Below, piece by piece: positions 34,909 to 40,296 of a DNA stretch of 40,296 nt (position 1 is the first letter of the stretch; each line of letters begins with the position of its first letter). Source of the stretch: Planctomycetota bacterium (lineage in GTDB: Bacteria; Planctomycetota; UBA8108; JACQVS01); contig JACQVS010000092.1 of NCBI GenBank assembly GCA_016209605.1, positions 1-40,296 of the forward strand. The letters run 5' to 3'. Position numbers and translations under genes: made by a program. The notes below the pieces were generated by a model. The model was not told the origin of the DNA. It did no database searches and saw only the letters and a program-made list of their open reading frames with translations.

Positions 34909-37900
34909 TTACTTCTTCAGCTCGTACGGCACCCGGATTTCCCGGATCGAGGGGACCTCGCGGGTCAAGTTGTTGGAGAAGAGGTAGACGGTGAACCGCA
35001 CATAGTCGGCATCGATGAGCTGCTCCGGCGACGGGACCATGCCGATGAAGTTGCCGACCTCGCCGTAACGGCGGGTGCTTTCCGGGGCGCCTTCCCACAG
35101 CGTGAAGGCCTCGGTCCCCTCCGGTTGGCCCAAGGTGTTGAAGATGGTGATGGGGGCCAAAATGTCCAGATTATGGGAGAACAAGGCGCCCCCGGGGCCG
35201 ACCCCGAAGCGGAAGGGCGAAGAGATGGCCACGGCCCGCTCGACGTTAAGGATCGCCAGTCCCGAGAAGACGTTCTCGTTGATGCTGTTCTGGAAAAGGT
35301 TGACGCTGTTCGGCGCCTCGATGACCATGCGTCCCGGCGAGCCATCGCCTCCCCGGCCTCCGAAAACCTGAGTGACGCCCGTCCCATCGCGCCGGAGGTT
35401 CCCCTCATAAAGGGGGATGGTTTGCTGGGGAGCGAGCGGCACCGGCAGGTTGGCGCGGCCGCCGATGGCTTCGAGGCGCGTCCCCCGCTCGATGGCCAGC
35501 GAGTTCTCCACCTGGATGAGGATCAATCCGCCGGCCCCGGCGCCGCCGTTGCCGGCGAGGTCAATGCTCTGAAACGAATGGCCGCCGTTGGCCGACAAGC
35601 GGGACGTGCTGTAAAGGTGCAGGGCCCCGTGCACGGCCAATCTCAAAGCGCCGCCGCCGCCGCCGCCGCCGGTTCCCGGGGCATGCTTCGCCTCGCCCCG
35701 GAAAAGCCCCGGGCCGGCCTGTCTCTTGACATAAGCATCCGACACGGCGGCGCTGGGGCCGCCGCCGCTCCCCCCCTGCCCGCCGAAGGGGAAGTACCCG
35801 CCGTTGTAGCGCAGGCTGAGAGTGGCCATCTGCTCCCCCTGGCTGTTTGGAACCGGGGCGCTGAGGAGGCCGGTCTTCATCTCGGCCGGCTTGCCATCTT
35901 CCAGGTAGCCGCCGCCGCCGCCGCCGGGGGCGGTGTCCCTGCATTCATTGTTGCCGTTGACGTTTTCGCAGCTGGGGTCGCGGCGCGCCAGGCCTCCCAG
36001 CGGCGCATCGATGCCCCTCAAGATGGCCAGCTGCTCATCGGCGCCGTTCTTCTCCAGCTCGTCCATGAAGCGCTGGATCTCCGGGGGCAGATGGCCGGGC
36101 TGACCATCGACCGCTTCGATGTTCTGCAGGACGCGGTTGTCGAACTTTGCATCGGTGTCGTTGCCATCCGGGTCGGCCAGAAAGATGGCCCTGCCGCCGT
36201 CGCCGCCCTCTCCGCCGCCCGGCCCGCCATCGCCGCCTTTTCCAGGCAGGGGATCGAAGGGCCGGTCCGGATCGAAAACGATGGGCTCGCCCTCGAATCC
36301 GGAAACCTCGATGGCGCCGCGGATATCGGCGGACTCGAGGACCTCGATCTCCAGAGGCCGCGAGCCCACGCCGCGCAGCACCACTCCCTCATCGATGCGC
36401 AGGATGGTGAGATCGAGGAGGTTCGGCCGCTCCTGGGCGCTGACGACCACCTTGACCTTGGCGCCGCGCGGATCCCGCAGGATGCCGGTGTCGGTGTTGA
36501 AGGTCCAGATGGAAATCTGGTTGCCGCTCGCGTCCCGGATCACCTCACCGGTTTCCGGATCGAGCGAGGCGATGAAGTAGAGGTTCAGCACTCCATCCTG
36601 CCCGGTGCCGGTTGAACTCGACAAGTCGACCGCCGGCTGGAGCTGGCCGCCGGCGAAGGACCGCGGCGGGAAGAAGTTGGTCTCCAGGATGACCGCGCTG
36701 TTGACCTGGTGGGTCTTGGGATCCTTGCGAGTCAGGCTTTCCAGGGTGTCCGTCCCCGCGGGGCGGGCGGCATAAGAAATGATTTCTTCCACCACGCCGT
36801 CGTCATTGTCATCGATATAGACAATCCCCTGGGAAGGGAACTTGGCGGCATCGCCCGGGCTCAGCTTGATCCTCGTATTGGCGGCCGTCGAGTTGCTGAG
36901 CTGCTCGGCCAGCCGGCTGCGCGCCGCCAGGGTGCCGCAGAAGGGACCGCCGCCCAGGCCGGTCTCGACGCGGATGCGCCCGGGCGAACCATCGCCGGAG
37001 CCGGGCTTCGTGTTCATGCTGCGCGCCGTTCCCGCCTTGCCGCCGTTGACTTGCAGGTTGTCGCAATTGACCAGAATGAATCCGGTCGCCTGGAGCAGGA
37101 TGGCGCCGCCGCTGCCGCCCCCGCCGGGGGCCGAGGTGGCGGTGCCGCCGCCGTTGGTGGCTCCATCGCCGCCGTTCCCCCCGTTGGCCAGGATTCTTCC
37201 CTGGATTATATCCATGCTGCCGTGCGCGGCGATTTGAATGGCGCCGCCGCTGCCGCCCCCGCCGCCGCCCTGGGAAACGGCAACGTTGCCTCCGGTGACC
37301 GAAAGGGACGAGCCCCCCCCGCCGCCGCCGCTGCCGCTGAAAAGCGGGACGAGCCGATCGTTGCCGCGGCTGGGGCCGCCCCGGCCGCCGCGCGGCGGAT
37401 CGAAGACCGTGGGGGTCGGCTGCCCGGGATCGCCATCGCCGCCGGGGAGCCGGAAGCCGCCCCCGCCGCCGGGGGCGGCGGTGACGCGAGACGACTTCGT
37501 CGGATCCGCAACCACGGGATCAACGAGTCCAGTGGTTTCGCCGCCGAGGCCGCCGCCGTTGCCGCCAGGTTGGGCGCGCGTCAGGGCGGGGAGCTGGGGG
37601 GCGATGAAAACGCCAGCGGGACCCGACGTCAAACTCGCCCCGTTCCCCCCGTTTCCAGCGCCCAGCAAGCCGCGGCCGCCGGCCCCCGCCGCGGCGCCGC
37701 CGATGCCTCCCGGAGTGCCGCTGAGGTCGATCGTCCCCAGATGCTGGAAAGCCAGCTCCTCCTCGCTCAAGCCGCGGCCGGAAAGCCGGAAGATGATGGG
37801 CCGGGTTCCATCGGCAACAATGTTTATGCCCGCTTGAATGACCAGCGTCCGCAAGTGGAACTCGCCGAGGTTCTGGCCGAGATTGGGAAATTGCGGGGTC

Positions 37901-39558
37901 GGGAACACCTCGATGGCCTGCTCGAGCTCCACGCCCGGGCAGACGCCGCCGGTAACCGGATCGGAGCAGACGACCAGGACATGCTGGATATTCATTCTGC
38001 TGGTGTCGATGGCGTAGAACTCTCGAAGGAAGTCCTGCGGCACCGCATCCACGGGTGCAACCACCAGGTCCAGGGTGCCATCGCCCAGGGGGGAGATGGG
38101 GCGAGTGGACAGTTTGCCGTCCAGGGATCCCTTGTTGAATGGGGGCCCCCAGAGCGCCGTGGTCCCGGGGTCCTTGAGCGCCTCGGTGTCGAACGATTCG
38201 AAGAACTCCCCGCGCCGCAGTTCCTGGACCGATTGGCCGGGGCGGTCTTCCAGATCGAAGTAAGCGAGGTATGGGGTGTTGAACAAAATGCCCGGATCGA
38301 ACTTGGTGAGCGGCGGCTGAGCCGGGAAGCGCGGGGTGGCGCGGATCCGGAAGTAGATCCTCCAGTTGCGCGCCGCCGCGGATCCGTTGGGCCCGGGCTT
38401 TTCGTTCAAAGTCCGGAAATTCTTGTCCTTCTGCGCATCCCAGGTGAAGGTTCGCAGCGTCCCGCCCGAGCGCAGCACCCCTGCCGGCGAGCCGAAGCTG
38501 AAGTGCCCGGGAGCCACCTGGTCCACGCCGTTGTTCTCGGGGTCGCCGGCGCGCGACTGCCCTGGAAACCAGTTCTGGCCGTTGTCCGCCGTCCACTCAA
38601 ACGCCATCTGGTAAGACATGGCGAGAGGCCGGTCATAGAAGGAGTACTGGATCTGCACCGGCCCGGTGCGCACCCCCGATGGCAGCAACACGCCGTTGAT
38701 CACCGGCCCGAGCGCCTTGTCGGGGGCGTTGTCGTTCTGCGCCTGAACCGGCACGGCCACCTCGTTGGACTGCAGGGGGTCGGCCTTGATCTGCACGCGG
38801 ATATTGTCGCGGGGGGACCTCACCGCCAGGACCACGCCCTTCAGGTAAAAGGAGATGGCATCGAGGCCGTTGTCCGGGGTGAAGGTGCGCCGCTGGAAAT
38901 CGCCGGGGGCGATGCTGGCCCTCGATCCCTGGCTGTCCTGGAGGAGAATCTCGGTGAGCTCGTCGAAGTTGAGGCCGTACAAAATGATATCTGCAGCACC
39001 TTGCTGGCGGTCGAAGCCGAGGGGGCCGTTGTGCTGCAGGGTGTTGGCATCGCCGTTCTGGCCGAGGCCGAAGCCCAGGATCATCGGGCAAGCGATGTAA
39101 CCGGCGGCGCCGGCAAAGATCCCGTTTACCTCGAGCTCGATGTTTCCGGTCACCACGCCCGTGGGAACGACCGCTTGAATCCGGGAGGAGAGCCCATCGG
39201 CCGGATTGTTGTCAATGGGAAACGAAACGTTGAGAGGGGTGGCGTCGATCAGCGAGGCGCGGCCGCGGAACAAGATGCGGTTGCCGCTGAGCCGCGAGGT
39301 GAAGTTGATGCCGGTCAAGGTGATCACTTGCCCGGGGCACACCGTTTCGGGCTCGATATTGAAGAGGATGGGCTGGCTGAAGGCCGAGGTATTCGGCGGC
39401 AGCGGCCCCCCCCCCGACCCCAAGCCGGTCCCTTCCGGATTGCGATGCCCCGTATTGCAGCCGGTGAAACCGGCCAGGAAAAGGGGAACCAGGCAGGCGA
39501 TCAAGGCGATTAAAAGGAAAACGACCTTCTTGTCACTCGTGGATTTCAAAAAGCTCAT
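34909..39558 (-). CDS. giant Gly-rich secreted lipoprotein, unknown function
   Basis: The 1549-residue product starts with a signal peptide (VVFLLIALIACLVPLFLAG) and a lipobox ending FTGC, so it is probably a lipoprotein. After a Gly/Pro linker comes an IPT/TIG-like domain (FNIEPETVCPGQVITLTGINF). A beta-rich region follows to about residue 600. Two large Gly-rich zones then occur, roughly 640-880 and 1150-1400. They hold recurrent units of the kind GGGGSGGAILLQATG, alternating hydrophobic strands with Gly runs, which suggests a beta-solenoid. Asp/Asn-rich loops such as YIDDNDDGVVEE could bind calcium. The ATG at 39558 is preferred over an upstream in-frame start because AAGGAGG precedes it by 11 bases and the signal peptide follows at once. 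No catalytic motif is seen. A surface or matrix role is inferred. Confidence 0.83.
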   Translation of the reverse strand: MSFLKSTSDKKVVFLLIALIACLVPLFLAGFTGCNTGHRNPEGTGLGSGGGPLPPNTSAFSQPILFNIEPETVCPGQVITLTGINFTSRLSGNRILFRGRASLIDATPLNVSFPIDNNPADGLSSRIQAVVPTGVVTGNIELEVNGIFAGAAGYIACPMILGFGLGQNGDANTLQHNGPLGFDRQQGAADIILYGLNFDELTEILLQDSQGSRASIAPGDFQRRTFTPDNGLDAISFYLKGVVLAVRSPRDNIRVQIKADPLQSNEVAVPVQAQNDNAPDKALGPVINGVLLPSGVRTGPVQIQYSFYDRPLAMSYQMAFEWTADNGQNWFPGQSRAGDPENNGVDQVAPGHFSFGSPAGVLRSGGTLRTFTWDAQKDKNFRTLNEKPGPNGSAAARNWRIYFRIRATPRFPAQPPLTKFDPGILFNTPYLAYFDLEDRPGQSVQELRRGEFFESFDTEALKDPGTTALWGPPFNKGSLDGKLSTRPISPLGDGTLDLVVAPVDAVPQDFLREFYAIDTSRMNIQHVLVVCSDPVTGGVCPGVELEQAIEVFPTPQFPNLGQNLGEFHLRTLVIQAGINIVADGTRPIIFRLSGRGLSEEELAFQHLGTIDLSGTPGGIGGAAAGAGGRGLLGAGNGGNGASLTSGPAGVFIAPQLPALTRAQPGGNGGGLGGETTGLVDPVVADPTKSSRVTAAPGGGGGFRLPGGDGDPGQPTPTVFDPPRGGRGGPSRGNDRLVPLFSGSGGGGGGSSLSVTGGNVAVSQGGGGGGSGGAIQIAAHGSMDIIQGRILANGGNGGDGATNGGGTATSAPGGGGSGGAILLQATGFILVNCDNLQVNGGKAGTARSMNTKPGSGDGSPGRIRVETGLGGGPFCGTLAARSRLAEQLSNSTAANTRIKLSPGDAAKFPSQGIVYIDDNDDGVVEEIISYAARPAGTDTLESLTRKDPKTHQVNSAVILETNFFPPRSFAGGQLQPAVDLSSSTGTGQDGVLNLYFIASLDPETGEVIRDASGNQISIWTFNTDTGILRDPRGAKVKVVVSAQERPNLLDLTILRIDEGVVLRGVGSRPLEIEVLESADIRGAIEVSGFEGEPIVFDPDRPFDPLPGKGGDGGPGGGEGGDGGRAIFLADPDGNDTDAKFDNRVLQNIEAVDGQPGHLPPEIQRFMDELEKNGADEQLAILRGIDAPLGGLARRDPSCENVNGNNECRDTAPGGGGGGYLEDGKPAEMKTGLLSAPVPNSQGEQMATLSLRYNGGYFPFGGQGGSGGGPSAAVSDAYVKRQAGPGLFRGEAKHAPGTGGGGGGGALRLAVHGALHLYSTSRLSANGGHSFQSIDLAGNGGAGAGGLILIQVENSLAIERGTRLEAIGGRANLPVPLAPQQTIPLYEGNLRRDGTGVTQVFGGRGGDGSPGRMVIEAPNSVNLFQNSINENVFSGLAILNVERAVAISSPFRFGVGPGGALFSHNLDILAPITIFNTLGQPEGTEAFTLWEGAPESTRRYGEVGNFIGMVPSPEQLIDADYVRFTVYLFSNNLTREVPSIREIRVPYELKK

Positions 39559-39569
39559 GAAAATACCAT

Positions 39570-39576
39570 CCTCCTT
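39570..39576 (-). promoter_or_regulatory. ribosome-binding site of the giant lipoprotein gene
   Basis: AAGGAGG on the minus strand is the strongest Shine-Dalgarno in the window. The spacing of 11 bases to ATG 39558 is slightly long. It decides this start over the longer open frame reaching 39639. Confidence 0.75.
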
Positions 39577-39668
39577 GGGGAGAACCCCCGGCCAAGACTG
39601 AGAGACAGGCAGTTCTCCGCAGACACGACTTTGCTTCACTTTTTCGCGGTTTTTCCGCTCGTTTTCAA

Positions 39669-39822
39669 GAGACTCCTGAGGCTCTGTGTCAGTCCCTTCA
39701 GGTCTCAGACTTTAATGGCTCGTTTCCCTGCCATTTTACCAGCAAAGGCTGGTCATTTTAAGCCAAAAGACCAGCGAATCCCACGGCCAGGCGAATGGTG
39801 CGCCTGGGGTGAAACCGCGGGG
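39669..39822 (-). other. structured leader of the giant lipoprotein gene
   Basis: Several stems can be drawn. TCCCACGG (39779-39786) pairs with CCGCGGGG (39815-39822), with one mismatch and one G-U. It encloses a perfect 7-bp hairpin (39787-39793 with 39801-39807). GCTGGTC (39748-39754) can pair with either 39769-39775 or 39738-39743, and the two choices exclude each other. AATGGC/GCCATT (39714-39719 and 39730-39735) and a bulged 9-bp stem (39669-39706) follow. Pairings were found by eye and not folded by computer. The strand is assigned from the promoter at 39885-39913. Confidence 0.4.
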
Positions 39823-39884
39823 CTGAGGACGCCTGTATGCCTGAACAACAGGGAGGCACGTTTCGGGAGCAGGATATACCGTGG

Positions 39885-39913
39885 ATGCTAAAGGCATGTA
39901 ATTGTGAAGTCAA
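39885..39913 (-). promoter_or_regulatory. probable promoter of the giant lipoprotein gene
   Basis: On the minus strand TTGACT (39908-39913) and TAGCAT (39885-39890) are separated by 17 bases. The -35 is strong and the -10 fair. Transcription would begin near 39878, leaving a leader of about 320 bases before the ATG. Confidence 0.5.
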
Positions 39914-40296
39914 CGGCTAAATCGCCCGTCAAAACAAGAAAATTGATTTTCCAAGGGCTTTCGGACCGATCAGAATAAGGGTGGGTGATGGAGTATGATG
40001 GAGAGTGATGGTCATGAAGCTTTTCCGCCGGCTCTTTGAACGCGAGACCGCCTGGCTGTGCCGCCTCCGGCGCCGCGCTTCCGGATCTGCCTTCACCCCT
40101 CCCGCCTCCCACCCCCGGTTCTGTTCCGGACTCCTGAAGAAGGGCAGGGAAATGGACATCCCGGCCTCCATGAACTTAGAGCCTGTCCCAAAAATCCATT
40201 CGGCCACTCTGCAACAGAACTGGGGCCGGCTGCAAAGGCGCCATGCTGCGTTGGGCCTCCTCGCCTTATTTCTCCGCCTAATAAGGCTTCGTCGGC
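39914..40296. other. region without a supportable gene
   Basis: Only short, Arg/Pro/Ser-rich frames occur on either strand, with no family resemblance and no good ribosome site. A + strand frame opening with ATG at 40008 or 40014 stays open to the window edge; it could be the start of a gene, but it reads straight through the repeat-like segment at 40179-40296. Confidence 0.5.
40179..40296. repeat. possible dispersed element or insertion-sequence end, cut by the window
   Basis: The segment begins GAGCCTGTCCCAAAAAT, which resembles the terminal sequence of some insertion sequences. It ends with a perfect 8-bp hairpin, GCCTTATT/AATAAGGC (40263-40270 and 40280-40287), flanked by GCC/GGC. No transposase is visible and the window ends inside it. 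Confidence 0.25.

Noticed and set aside
36800..37800. PE_PGRS-type mycobacterial protein
   Set aside because: Gly-rich units look similar, but there is no PE domain and the N-terminus is a lipoprotein signal.
36709..39513. 934-codon open frame on the + strand opposite the giant lipoprotein gene
   Set aside because: It is the antisense of a GC-rich, Gly-rich gene that has a signal peptide, lipobox and strong ribosome site. The antisense product has no recognisable domain.
39787..39840. Fluoride (crcB) riboswitch on the + strand
   Set aside because: GGCG-loop-CGCC, AAACCGC and GCTGA followed by CGCCT resemble the consensus, but the P3 stem is missing, the loop is one base short, no fluoride transporter follows, and the likely promoter reads the other strand.
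40008..40296. 5'-partial gene opening at 40008 or 40014 on the + strand
   Set aside because: Open to the edge but Arg/Pro/Ser-rich, with only a weak ribosome site, and it passes through a repeat-like segment. Kept as a note, not called.

Overview
The window is GC-rich and densely coded. It looks like chromosomal sequence from a bacterium with an outer membrane, most likely Planctomycetota or a nearby PVC-type candidate lineage. That placement is inference. It rests on the MoxR/DUF58/BatA/VWA cluster with secreted terpenoid-cyclase-fold proteins, on LptE-like and BamD-like lipoproteins, on the C-terminal motif of the first gene, and on a giant Gly-rich lipoprotein. I found no tRNA, rRNA, CRISPR array, complete insertion sequence or phage gene.

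Layout. (1) Positions 2-934 hold the 3' part of an unrecognised + strand gene. (2) Positions 938-29237 are one unbroken minus-strand run of 18 genes. Read in transcription order, an envelope module comes first: moxR, a DUF58 protein, BatA-like VWA protein, second VWA protein, PQQ-like propeller, terpenoid-cyclase-fold protein 1, a DUF4175-like membrane protein, a secreted coiled-coil protein and cyclase-fold protein 2. Then follow a CNNM/CorC protein, recO, a BamD-like lipoprotein, an LptE-like lipoprotein, ftsH, folP, cdaA, cdaR and glmM. Many junctions overlap by 1-4 nt or by 32 nt, which points to translational coupling. (3) On the + strand from 29428 lie guaB, guaA, ribH, nusB and ftsY; guaB is of the eukaryote-like type. 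(4) Between the convergent ends of ftsY and the next gene sit five consecutive stem-loops. (5) Positions 34909-39558 encode a 1549-residue Gly-rich lipoprotein on the minus strand, preceded by a predicted promoter and a long structured leader. (6) The last ~700 bases hold no gene I can support.

How the genes fit together. The moxR end of the run looks like a membrane-linked AAA+/VWA maturation machine with secreted partners. It runs into outer-membrane biogenesis genes (bamD-like, lptE-like), membrane proteolysis (ftsH) and the folP-cdaA-cdaR-glmM cell-wall/c-di-AMP cluster. The + strand run covers GMP synthesis, riboflavin, transcription antitermination and SRP targeting.

The most unusual content is a ~160-nt interspersed repeat. 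Four related copies lie in gene junctions, two of them touching stop codons. One overlaps the folP start codon. One lies in frame in the 5' end of a gene and would supply its signal-peptide core. A fifth locus is a related long palindrome. Other points of interest are the five-hairpin array, the leader with mutually exclusive hairpins, and the uncharacterised MoxR/cyclase-fold module.
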